The position numbers were made by a program, and so were the translations under genes. A stretch of 64,000 bases of DNA. It comes from SFDP01 sp051891855. GTDB taxonomy: Bacteria; Bacillota; Clostridia; Lachnospirales; Lachnospiraceae. Numbering within the stretch: the stretch's first letter is position 1; every line of letters begins with the position of its first letter. Below the pieces are notes generated by a model. The model was not told where the DNA came from. It worked only from the letters and a program-made list of their open reading frames with translations, and searched no databases. The stretch is taken from positions 1-64,000 of the forward strand of contig JBJFFP010000070.1 of the NCBI GenBank assembly GCA_051891855.1, written 5' to 3'. Positions 50,855 to 58,402 of the stretch are shown one piece after another.

Positions 50855-52810
50855 TTATACTCCTTTTTCCACAAGAGTTCCGTCCTGATAAGCATTCAGC
50901 AGGGCCTCCAGCTGCTCAATACTGGCCCGGATTTCTTCACCCTTATCCGTGTCTGCCACGTTGATTCTCTTGGCTGCAGTCTCCACCAAAATCGAATCCG
51001 AGAAAATATCACTTTCGTTTCGGATAGCCGCTTCCGTGGACTCAAAGGGCTCATGGGCTACCAGATACATTCCGTGTGAATTATAAACCAGCGTATAGCC
51101 GGCAATTCCGGTTTTGCCCTGATATGCCTTGGAAAAGCCTCCATCGATAATTAACAGCTTCCCTCCGCATTTAATGGGTGTTTCCCCCTTCTTCTGCTCT
51201 ACGGGTACATGACCGTTAACAATATGGGATGAATCAGTAGGCAGGCCAAATTCCTCAAGAATCTTGTTCAGAATCTCCTCCTGATCATATAGATGATAAT
51301 AACTGTTTTTATTTTCCTTATGGCTTTCCTTCTCCGCAATAAAATAGCGTTCAAAGGTAGTCATTTTATCCTTGCCGAAAACGGGAGATTTGGGGCCTTC
51401 CCAAATATACCAGAGTATATCCTGTCCCTTCTTTTTCTCATGCACATCCTGGGAATAATATCCCTTTCTGGCGTAATTTTCCAAAACATCATATAGCTCT
51501 TTTCCCGAATAGGCTTTACCGTCAATCTTTACCTTCTGGAAGTTTCCTTTTTCATCCATGGGAACACAGCCATGGTACAGCAGATTGGAATTGTAAATTT
51601 TGTATAATCCACCCTTGGAGAACAAAAAGCGAACGTGTCTTTGCAGCTTTTCACTGTGTAAAAAGGCCTGACGCAGACGCTCCATTACCTGTTCCTCTTC
51701 CGGCGTCAAACGATAGGGATCCTTAAAGTCTACAGTAGGGAAATCCACATCCTTCATGGCATACTCTTTTCCCTCTACCACAACCGTCTTCTTCACCGGA
51801 TCGATTTTATCCAGAAGCAATCTGTCCTTCATCCCAAATTCGGGATTACGCTGAATTACCTGTCCTTCCAATTTAAACTGAAGAATGGAAATGGCCTTAT
51901 GCATCTTCATATCCAGCTGCAAATCCTTAGTATTATAGTCCGTATTATATTTAATGGTAAAAATATCACAATTGGTATTCTGGTAGGTTTCCAGTGCAAA
52001 GGTGGCAAGGGGAATCAGATTAATTCCATAGCCATCCTCAATGGTATCCAGACTGGCATAACGGGCTGCTATACGAATCACATTGGCAATGCAGGCAAGA
52101 TGTCCTGCTGCTGCTCCCATCCATACCACATCATGGTTTCCCCACTGAATATCAACGGAATGGTATCTGCTTAAGGTATCCAGAATCACATGCGGGCCCT
52201 TTCCTCTGTCATAGATATCCCCTACGATATGTAAATGATCGATTACCAGTCTCTGAATCAGAAAACTTAGTGACTTGATGAAGTCAGGTGCTCTTCCGAT
52301 TTTGATAATGGTATTGATGATTTCGTTATAATAGGCCTCCTTATTCTGTACCTCCTCCTTTTCCGTAATCATTTCCTCTATGATATAGGCAAAATCGGAA
52401 GGCAATGCCTTACGAACCTTGGATCTGGTGTATTTGGATGCTACACGCTTGGTCATCTGTACCAGACGGTGAAGTGTAATCTTGTACCAATCCTCCAGAT
52501 TCTCCTCTTCCTCCATAACGATTTCCAGCTTTTCCGCCGGATAATAAATCAGAGTAGCAAGACTCTTTTTATCCCGCATACTCATGGTATTGCCAAATTC
52601 CTCATCTATCTTTCTTCTAACTGAGCCGGAGCCGTTTTTTAAGACGTGATTAAACTGCTCATATTCTCCATGAATATCCGTCAAAAAATGCTCCGTTCCT
52701 TTCGGAAGGTTTAAGATTGCCTGTAAATTAATAATTTCCGTGGCTGCCGACGCAATGGTCGGAAATTGCTTGGATAAGCTTTTTAAATAAATCAACTCCA
52801 TATTATTCAT
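50855..52810 (-). CDS. fbp: Fructose-1,6-bisphosphatase, class III
   Basis: Gluconeogenic phosphatase of the Firmicutes class III type, a calcineurin-like metallo-enzyme unrelated to E. coli Fbp. 651 residues, the normal length. Metal-site motifs: DIHGEYEQFNHVL, VGDIYDRGKGPH, QWGNHDVVWMGAA and VNGHVPVEQKKGE. GGAG precedes the ATG at 7 bases. It follows dapB on the same strand with a 111-base gap that contains a GC-rich hairpin. Confidence 0.95.
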   Translation of the reverse strand: MNNMELIYLKSLSKQFPTIASAATEIINLQAILNLPKGTEHFLTDIHGEYEQFNHVLKNGSGSVRRKIDEEFGNTMSMRDKKSLATLIYYPAEKLEIVMEEEENLEDWYKITLHRLVQMTKRVASKYTRSKVRKALPSDFAYIIEEMITEKEEVQNKEAYYNEIINTIIKIGRAPDFIKSLSFLIQRLVIDHLHIVGDIYDRGKGPHVILDTLSRYHSVDIQWGNHDVVWMGAAAGHLACIANVIRIAARYASLDTIEDGYGINLIPLATFALETYQNTNCDIFTIKYNTDYNTKDLQLDMKMHKAISILQFKLEGQVIQRNPEFGMKDRLLLDKIDPVKKTVVVEGKEYAMKDVDFPTVDFKDPYRLTPEEEQVMERLRQAFLHSEKLQRHVRFLFSKGGLYKIYNSNLLYHGCVPMDEKGNFQKVKIDGKAYSGKELYDVLENYARKGYYSQDVHEKKKGQDILWYIWEGPKSPVFGKDKMTTFERYFIAEKESHKENKNSYYHLYDQEEILNKILEEFGLPTDSSHIVNGHVPVEQKKGETPIKCGGKLLIIDGGFSKAYQGKTGIAGYTLVYNSHGMYLVAHEPFESTEAAIRNESDIFSDSILVETAAKRINVADTDKGEEIRASIEQLEALLNAYQDGTLVEKGV

Positions 52811-52876
52811 TTTTCTTCTCCTTCTCTACTGTTTTTTGCCGTTTTTTCTTATGCTGTGTAAGTCTGTATAAAATCT

Positions 52877-52912
52877 GCCGGCGGCCTTCCCCTTAATCCT
52901 GCCGCCGCAGTA
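52877..52912 (-). terminator. GC-rich hairpin after dapB
   Basis: Minus strand: CTGCGGCGGC pairs with GCCGCC(G)GCAG with one bulge, followed by ATTTTAT. A possible terminator of the dapAB unit; the T run is short. Confidence 0.5.
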
Positions 52913-52921
52913 TTTAACCCA

Positions 52922-53695
52922 TTAGTTAAATTTCCCTGCAGCTTCAATCACATCACCCATCTGATACAGACCGGCGGCCTTCCCCTTTAAAAATCTGGCA
53001 GCCTGGATAGCTCCCTTTGCGAAAACAGCCCTGGAATAGGCTGTATGGGAAAAGGTGACCACCTCATCCGTTCCGGCGAAGATTACGTCATGATCCCCAA
53101 CGATGGTTCCCCCTCTCACGGCAGAAATACCGATTTCCTTCGGGTGACGCTGTTCTCTTCTTGTACTTCTGTCATAAACATATTCATATTCCTTATTTAA
53201 TTCCTCATTGATGGAATCGGCCAGGGCAAGTGCAGTTCCGCTGGGTGCATCCACCTTCAGTTTATGGTGCTTTTCCACCACCTCAATATCAAAGCCTGCA
53301 GGAGCCAGAACTGCCGCCGCTTCCTTCAACAGCTTTAACAGCATATTTACCCCTAAAGACATATTGGCCGATTTCAGTATGGCTACCTGTCCGGCTGCCT
53401 CTTCCACCCTCTTTTGCTGCTCCTTAGACAAGCCTGTGGTGCAAAGGACACAGGGTATTTTTTTAGCTATACAATAATCCAGCAGGGCATCTGCTGCCTT
53501 AGCTGAAGCAAAATCAATAATTACATCTGCCTGAATCTCACAATCCTGAATATGGCTGAATACGGGAAAGGGATTGGCAATGTGGTCTGAAATATCGATA
53601 CCGGCCACCAACTGAACATCTTCCTCTTCCTGAATCAATCCGGCAATTACCTGCCCCATCTTCCCATTGCAGCCGTGCATGATTACTTTTGTCAT
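52922..53695 (-). CDS. dapB: 4-hydroxy-tetrahydrodipicolinate reductase
   Basis: Second committed step of lysine and diaminopimelate synthesis, also supplying dipicolinate for spores. 257 residues. N-terminal nucleotide-binding GCNGKMGQVI; catalytic EKHHKLKVDAPSGTA; FAGTDEVVTFSHTA. It lies 42 bases downstream of dapA, in one operon behind the dapA leader. GGAG precedes the ATG. The last coding bases share a 17-base match with the noncoding DNA just downstream (see findings). Confidence 0.95.
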   Translation of the reverse strand: MTKVIMHGCNGKMGQVIAGLIQEEEDVQLVAGIDISDHIANPFPVFSHIQDCEIQADVIIDFASAKAADALLDYCIAKKIPCVLCTTGLSKEQQKRVEEAAGQVAILKSANMSLGVNMLLKLLKEAAAVLAPAGFDIEVVEKHHKLKVDAPSGTALALADSINEELNKEYEYVYDRSTRREQRHPKEIGISAVRGGTIVGDHDVIFAGTDEVVTFSHTAYSRAVFAKGAIQAARFLKGKAAGLYQMGDVIEAAGKFN

Positions 53696-53737
53696 TTTCT
53701 CTTTTCTCCTTATCTGGTGAAAGGCCCTCCCTGTACT

Positions 53738-54625
53738 TTACAGAATGCCAAATTCTTTCATTGCTTTTTCCAGCCTTGCCGCATTGGGCTCCTCCATTTC
53801 CGTCAGAGGGCGGCGAAGGGGTCCCGCATTCAGGCCCATTAAATTCATGGCCTTCTTTACCGGAATGGGATTCACCTCGCAAAACAGTGCATCAATCAGC
53901 TCAATGGCCTCCAGCTGAATCCTGCGGCTTCCCTCCACATCTCCTGCAAAGAATTTTGCACACAGGTCATGAGTCTGTCTGGGGGCAATATTCGACAGTA
54001 CGGAAATCACTCCCTTACCTCCTAAAGACAACAGAGGAACAATCTGATCATCGTTGCCGGAATACAAATCTACCTTATCTCCTGCCAGAGACATCAGCTT
54101 AGCTACCTGGGAAATATTTCCCGTGGCATCCTTTACCCCTACAATATTCTCTACTTCGGTACAAAGGCGTACAACGGTCTCAGGCAAAATGTTCACTCCC
54201 CCGGTCCTTCCGGGGATATTATATAGAAGAATAGGAAGACTTACCGATTCGGCAACCATCTTAAAATGCTCATAAAGTCCCTTCTGGGTAGCTTTGTTGT
54301 AATAAGGGGTTACCACTAAAAGCCCATCAGCCCCGGCAGCTTCTGCCTCCCTGGACAGATAAATTGCCGTTTCGGTACAATTAGAACCGGTTCCGGCAAT
54401 TACCGGGATTCTTCCCTTAACTGCCTTAACGCAATAGCGAATAACATCCAAATGCTCTTCATGGGTCAGTGTTGAGGCTTCTCCGGTAGTCCCACAGACA
54501 ATAATAGCATCCGTTCCTCCCTCTATCTGAAGCTCAATCTGGCGGGAAAACTCTTCATAATTCACCTCGCCGTTATCATAAAAAGGAGTTACGATTGCCA
54601 CTCCCGCTCCTGTAAAAATTGCCAT
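53738..54625 (-). CDS. dapA: 4-hydroxy-tetrahydrodipicolinate synthase
   Basis: Condenses aspartate semialdehyde with pyruvate, first step of the diaminopimelate/lysine branch. 295 residues from the ATG at 54625 (AGAGAGG 5 bases upstream); a longer frame to 54667 lacks a ribosome binding site. Motifs: CGTTGEASTLTHEEH, PYYNKATQKGLYEHF with the catalytic Tyr region, YNIPGRTG, and the Schiff-base Lys in VGVKDATG. First gene of dapA-dapB. Expression is probably controlled by the leader and terminator at 54680-54800. Confidence 0.95.
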   Translation of the reverse strand: MAIFTGAGVAIVTPFYDNGEVNYEEFSRQIELQIEGGTDAIIVCGTTGEASTLTHEEHLDVIRYCVKAVKGRIPVIAGTGSNCTETAIYLSREAEAAGADGLLVVTPYYNKATQKGLYEHFKMVAESVSLPILLYNIPGRTGGVNILPETVVRLCTEVENIVGVKDATGNISQVAKLMSLAGDKVDLYSGNDDQIVPLLSLGGKGVISVLSNIAPRQTHDLCAKFFAGDVEGSRRIQLEAIELIDALFCEVNPIPVKKAMNLMGLNAGPLRRPLTEMEEPNAARLEKAMKEFGIL

Positions 54626-54679
54626 GCTTTCCTCTCTTTCTGCCGTTTTAAGCGACATTTTAATCAAAGGTTCTACAAT

Positions 54680-54702
54680 AAAAACCGACTACGGGAGTCG
54701 GT
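54680..54702 (-). terminator. Terminator in the dapA leader
   Basis: Minus strand: ACCGACT, 5-base loop, AGTCGGT followed by TTTTTA (complement of 54684-54702 and 54680-54684). It lies 55 bases upstream of the dapA start and downstream of the dapA promoter, the position of a conditional terminator or attenuator. Confidence 0.88.
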
Positions 54703-54780
54703 TTCATAAAAGGTAAATTCTTCCGCTGTCCCTGCAACATCCAAAGGGATACTGATGAATTGCGTGACCTCTATCTGTAC
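54703..54780 (-). promoter_or_regulatory. Structured dapA leader, lysine-riboswitch-like 5' part
   Basis: On the minus strand the leader folds with AGGU (54767-54770) pairing ACCU (54711-54714) and AAUUC (54757-54761) pairing GAAUU (54716-54720), enclosing AUCC/GGAU or UCCCU/AGGGA alternatives. The start GAUAGAGG, followed by AGUA about 18 bases later, matches the conserved 5' core of the lysine riboswitch, and the gene is dapA. The rest of that fold (GCCGAAG, GCUGGG, five-helix junction) is absent and a terminator follows directly. It may be a truncated relic or a compact variant. Confidence 0.5.
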
Positions 54781-54789
54781 GAAAAGGCG

Positions 54790-54828
54790 GTTGCCTTAGT
54801 CTAGCTTATCATAGCACCGCCTTTTTTT
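54790..54828 (-). terminator. Terminator of the SSB-like gene overlapping the dapA promoter
   Basis: Minus strand: GGCGGTGC pairs with GGCAACCGCC (one bulge), followed by TTTT. It sits 16-50 bases after the stop of the SSB-like gene. Confidence 0.7.
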
Positions 54829-54836
54829 CATGTCAA
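54808..54836 (-). promoter_or_regulatory. Promoter of dapA-dapB
   Basis: Minus strand: -35 TTGACA (54831-54836), 17-base spacer, -10 TATGAT (54808-54813). The -10 lies in the loop of the terminator hairpin of the upstream gene. Predicted leader about 175 bases. Confidence 0.85.
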
Positions 54837-54843
54837 CTTTAAT

Positions 54844-55491
54844 CTACATATAAGATAGCATATCTTCGTCTACCAGCTCCAGCTTGTTAACCGATACCTC
54901 ATAGGCTACCCGCTTTTCCGCATATTCTTCGGAAAGCTTTTTCATATACTCTCTGCTTTGAATCCTTCCCCATACCATACATCGCGTTCCCACTTCAAAG
55001 CTGCTGGCAAAGCGTGCATTCCTCCCCCAGCAGATGCAGGGTATGTAGTCGGATTTTCCGTAAGGACGATTTACGGCAATCAGCAGGTCTGCAATTTCCC
55101 TTCCCAATGGGGTTTTCCGATAAATCGGCTCCTTGCAGATAAATCCATCCAGATAAATCTGATTGCTTTTTGAGCTCTCCTCCATTTCCTCCACCACTTC
55201 AATTTCCCTGGCAAATACGGAGAGAATAAGGCGGTTCTTCTTTTCCTCATGACGGTTATAGGAACGAAACTGCCCCGTAACCATAACCATTTCTCCGCGA
55301 AAATCCCGGGTTATGTCCATCAGTCTCTCTGAAATCATCAAGGGGATAATGTCACAGGAATCGCTTAGACGCTGTACCTCTACATCCACCATGTAAAATC
55401 CTTCTCCAAAAATCTCATGGCTATACTTGAACTGGCTTACGATGGTTCCCATAATCACTACCTGATTGTTTTCCATTACTTTATCTGTCAT
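54844..55491 (-). CDS. Single-stranded DNA-binding-like protein
   Basis: 215 residues with two OB-fold-like halves: an N-terminal part (NQVVIMGTIVSQFKYSHEIF) and a second part (NQIYLDGFICKEPIYRKTPL, then ADLLIAVNRPYGKSDYIPCI and CWGRNARFASSFEVGTRCMV) that reads like the core of SSB. The usual acidic C-terminal tip of SSB (DDDIPF) is absent; the end is LELVDEDMLSYM. It is therefore a paralogue rather than the main SSB. GGGAG precedes the ATG. Ends in a terminator overlapping the dapA promoter. Confidence 0.78.
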   Translation of the reverse strand: MTDKVMENNQVVIMGTIVSQFKYSHEIFGEGFYMVDVEVQRLSDSCDIIPLMISERLMDITRDFRGEMVMVTGQFRSYNRHEEKKNRLILSVFAREIEVVEEMEESSKSNQIYLDGFICKEPIYRKTPLGREIADLLIAVNRPYGKSDYIPCICWGRNARFASSFEVGTRCMVWGRIQSREYMKKLSEEYAEKRVAYEVSVNKLELVDEDMLSYM

Positions 55492-55635
55492 TTTTGTTCT
55501 CCCTTCTTGTTCAAGAATTTCTTCCTGTTATGTAGTACATTGTATAGCTTTTTTCTCTTTGTAGAAGTGTCAGGTATCGCACTTTTTGCCGTATTTTTCG
55601 CGTTCTCCGGCATTTTTCAATTTCCTCTTTTTTTC

Positions 55636-55664
55636 TTGCATGGAAGTAGAAAGGGTGCTATACT
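55636..55664 (+). promoter_or_regulatory. Promoter of typA
   Basis: TTGCAT (55636-55641), 17-base spacer, TATACT (55659-55664), with TGC before the -10 (extended -10). The short leader ends in AAGGAGG. The gap 55492-55689 also holds the T-rich upstream region of the divergent SSB-like gene, whose promoter I could not place. Confidence 0.8.
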
Positions 55665-55689
55665 GAATAAGTTTTACAAGGAGGACCAA

Positions 55690-57519
55690 ATGATACAGGA
55701 AAGAAAAGAGATTAGAAATATTGCCATTATTGCCCATGTAGACCACGGAAAAACTACCCTTGTGGATGAGCTGTTAAAGCAAAGCGGTGTATTCCGGGCA
55801 GGGCAGGAAGTGGCTGAACGGATTATGGACTCCAATGATATTGAGCGGGAACGGGGGATTACGATTTTATCCAAGAATACCGCGATAACTTACAAGGATA
55901 CCAAGATCAATATTATTGATACTCCCGGCCATGCCGATTTCGGCGGAGAGGTGGAGCGTGTACTGAAAATGGTAAATGGTGTGGTGCTGGTGGTGGATGC
56001 CTTTGAAGGTGCCATGCCCCAGACCAAATTTGTTCTCCAGAAGGCTTTGGAGCTTCGTCTCCCGGTAATCGTATGTATCAATAAGATCGACCGTCCCGAG
56101 GCCCGTCCCGCAGAGGTGATTGATGAGGTTCTGGAATTGTTTCTGGATTTAGATGCTTCTGAGGAGCAGCTGGATTGTCCCTTTGTTTTTGCCTCAGCCA
56201 AAGGCGGCTATGCTTCTTTGGACATAGAGGTAAAGGGCGAAAATATGCTTCCTCTGTTTGAAACCATTCTCAACCATATCCCTGCTCCTACCGGTGATCC
56301 GGATGGGGGAACTCAGGTTTTAATCAGTACCATTGATTATAATGATTATGTAGGACGAATCGGTGTGGGCAAGGTGGACAACGGTACCATTCGGGTAAAT
56401 CAGGAGGTGGTGATGGTGAATCACCATGAGCCGGATAAGCAGCGGAAGGTAAAGGTATCCAAGCTCTATGAATTTGACGGTTTGAATAAGGTGGAAGTGG
56501 CCTCTGCCGGGATTGGCTCCATTGTGGCCATTTCCGGTATTGCGGATATCCATATCGGTGATACCCTCTGCTCTCCCGAAAATCCGGAGGCAATTCCTTT
56601 CCAGAAGATTTCCGAGCCCACTATTGCCATGAATTTTATGGTCAATGATTCCCCTCTGGCAGGCCAGGAAGGAAAATTTGTTACCAGCCGGCATCTTCGT
56701 GACCGTCTGTTCAGAGAGCTGAATACTGATGTTTCCCTGCGAGTTGAAGAAACGGAATCTACCGAAAGCTTCAAGGTCTCCGGCAGGGGTGAGCTGCATT
56801 TATCCGTATTGATTGAAAATATGCGCCGTGAAGGATATGAGTTTGCCGTATCCAAGGCTGAGGTACTGTACAAAACGAATGAACGAAACCAGAAGCTGGA
56901 GCCTATGGAATTAGCCTATATCGATGTACCGGAGGAATTTTCCGGCTCCGTTATCCAAAAGCTTTCCAACCGTAAGGGTGAGCTGCAGGGAATGAGTCCC
57001 ATTAACGGAGGCTATACCCGTCTGGAGTTTTCCATTCCTTCCAGAGGGCTGATTGGCTATCGGGGGGAATTTTTAACGGATACAAAGGGCAACGGGATAA
57101 TGAATACCATTTTTGATGGATACGGCCCCTATAAGGGTGATTTATCCTATCGTAAGCAGGGCTCTCTCATTGCCTTTGAAGCCGGTGAAGCCATTACCTA
57201 CGGACTCTACAATGCTCAGGACAGAGGTGTTTTGTTTATTGGTCCGGGAGAAAAGGTCTATGCAGGAATGGTAATCGGGCAGACCGGAAAAACGGAAGAT
57301 ATTGAAATCAATGTATGCAAAAAGAAACAGCTGACCAACACCCGTGCCTCCGGCTCGGATGATGCTCTCCGCCTGTCTCCTCCAAAGCTTTTAAGTCTGG
57401 AGCAGGCCCTGGAATTTATTGATGTGGACGAGCTTCTTGAGGTAACCCCCAAAAGCCTACGTATCCGCAAGCGGATTCTGGATCCTACCATGAGAAAAAG
57501 AGCTGCACAGAAGCGGTAG
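55690..57519 (+). CDS. typA: TypA/BipA ribosome-associated GTPase
   Basis: Translational GTPase involved in ribosome assembly and stress adaptation. 609 residues from the ATG at 55690, 5 bases after AAGGAGG; a longer frame from 55417 runs antisense through the neighbouring gene and is rejected. G motifs: AHVDHGKTT (15-23), DTPGHADFGGEVE, NKIDRPEARP. EF-G-like domain, and the TypA-specific C-terminal domain ending RIRKRILDPTMRKRA. Own promoter with extended -10 and terminator. Confidence 0.95.
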   Translation: MIQERKEIRNIAIIAHVDHGKTTLVDELLKQSGVFRAGQEVAERIMDSNDIERERGITILSKNTAITYKDTKINIIDTPGHADFGGEVERVLKMVNGVVLVVDAFEGAMPQTKFVLQKALELRLPVIVCINKIDRPEARPAEVIDEVLELFLDLDASEEQLDCPFVFASAKGGYASLDIEVKGENMLPLFETILNHIPAPTGDPDGGTQVLISTIDYNDYVGRIGVGKVDNGTIRVNQEVVMVNHHEPDKQRKVKVSKLYEFDGLNKVEVASAGIGSIVAISGIADIHIGDTLCSPENPEAIPFQKISEPTIAMNFMVNDSPLAGQEGKFVTSRHLRDRLFRELNTDVSLRVEETESTESFKVSGRGELHLSVLIENMRREGYEFAVSKAEVLYKTNERNQKLEPMELAYIDVPEEFSGSVIQKLSNRKGELQGMSPINGGYTRLEFSIPSRGLIGYRGEFLTDTKGNGIMNTIFDGYGPYKGDLSYRKQGSLIAFEAGEAITYGLYNAQDRGVLFIGPGEKVYAGMVIGQTGKTEDIEINVCKKKQLTNTRASGSDDALRLSPPKLLSLEQALEFIDVDELLEVTPKSLRIRKRILDPTMRKRAAQKR

Positions 57520-57531
57520 TATGAAAGAAAC

Positions 57532-57585
57532 AGGCCCCTGGGAAAGGTAGATTTTTCTTCCTTCCCAGGGGCCTGCTGTCTTTTC
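57532..57585. terminator. Terminator between typA and exodeoxyribonuclease III gene
   Basis: Stem AGGCCCCTGGGAA (57532-57544) with TTCCCAGGGGCCT (57562-57574), 17-base loop, followed by a broken T run on the plus strand; the minus-strand exo gene converges. Confidence 0.8.
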
Positions 57586-57609
57586 TTTCAAGGGAACTCC
57601 TCCACGGAA

Positions 57610-58368
57610 TCACTCTAAATCGATAGTCAGGGTTACCGGGCAATGGTCAGAGCCATAAATATCCGTGAGAATCTGTGCATCCTTAAGCTTGTCCTTCAGA
57701 CTCTCGGAAACCATAAAGTAGTCGATACGCCAGCCTGCGTTTTTGGCTCTTGCCTGAAAGCGATAAGACCACCAGGAATAAATTTCTGCCTTGTCCGGAT
57801 AAAAGTAGCGGAAGGTATCGATAAAGCCCACCTCCTGCAGATGATCCATACAGGCCCTTTCTTCATCCGTAAAGCCTGCGTTCCTCCGATTGGTTTTGGG
57901 ATTCTTCAAATCGATCTCCTTATGGGCCACATTCAAGTCTCCGCAAAAAATCACCGGTTTATCCTCTTCCAGCTTTTTTAAGTATGTACAAAAATCCTCT
58001 TCCCATTTCATTCGATAGTCCAGACGCTTAAGCCCATCCTGGGAATTGGGGGTATAGACCGTAATTACATAATAGCCGGGATATTCCAGGGTGATTACTC
58101 TGCCCTCCTGATCATGCTCCTCAATGCCGATTCCCAGCCTTACGGACAGCGGCTTATGCTTAGTAAAAACAGCCGTTCCCGAATACCCCTTCTTTACGGC
58201 ATAATTCCAATATTGATAATAGCCGGGCAGCTCCAGACTAATCTGCCCCTCCTGCAGCTTACTTTCCTGAATACAGAAAAAATCCGCATCCTGTTCCTTC
58301 AAAATATCCACAAAGCCTTTATCCACGCAGGCTCTTAATCCATTTACATTCCATGATATTAATCGCAT
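57610..58368 (-). CDS. xth: Exodeoxyribonuclease III / AP endonuclease
   Basis: Base-excision repair enzyme of the ExoIII/APE1 family. 252 residues from the ATG at 58368, just after GGAGG; the ATG four codons upstream overlaps that site. Motifs: SWNVNGLRAC, CIQESKLQ, GTAVFTKHKP, CGDLNVAHKEIDL, WRIDYFMVS and SDHCPVTL, which supply the metal and catalytic Asp/Asn/His residues. B. subtilis calls this exoA. Follows mgtE at 34 bases. Confidence 0.93.
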   Translation of the reverse strand: MRLISWNVNGLRACVDKGFVDILKEQDADFFCIQESKLQEGQISLELPGYYQYWNYAVKKGYSGTAVFTKHKPLSVRLGIGIEEHDQEGRVITLEYPGYYVITVYTPNSQDGLKRLDYRMKWEEDFCTYLKKLEEDKPVIFCGDLNVAHKEIDLKNPKTNRRNAGFTDEERACMDHLQEVGFIDTFRYFYPDKAEIYSWWSYRFQARAKNAGWRIDYFMVSESLKDKLKDAQILTDIYGSDHCPVTLTIDLE

Positions 58369-58402
58369 ATTCTCCTCCATTCTGCCGCTTTAGCGGCTGT
58401 AT

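Noticed and set aside
50278..50895. 205-codon minus-strand frame overlapping the Asn-rich lipoprotein
   Set aside because: The plus-strand gene has promoter, ribosome binding site, lipobox and terminator; the minus-strand frame has none and is a low-complexity shadow.
54680..54740. Short reading frame of about 26 codons in the dapA leader as a leader peptide
   Set aside because: It has no ribosome binding site, few Lys codons and runs through the terminator.
54680..54836. Complete lysine riboswitch before dapA
   Set aside because: Only the 5' core elements are present; the leader is too short and GCCGAAG and GCUGGG are missing.
55417..55689. N-terminal extension of typA
   Set aside because: Hydrophobic, antisense to the neighbouring gene and upstream of the promoter; ATG at 55690 has AAGGAGG.
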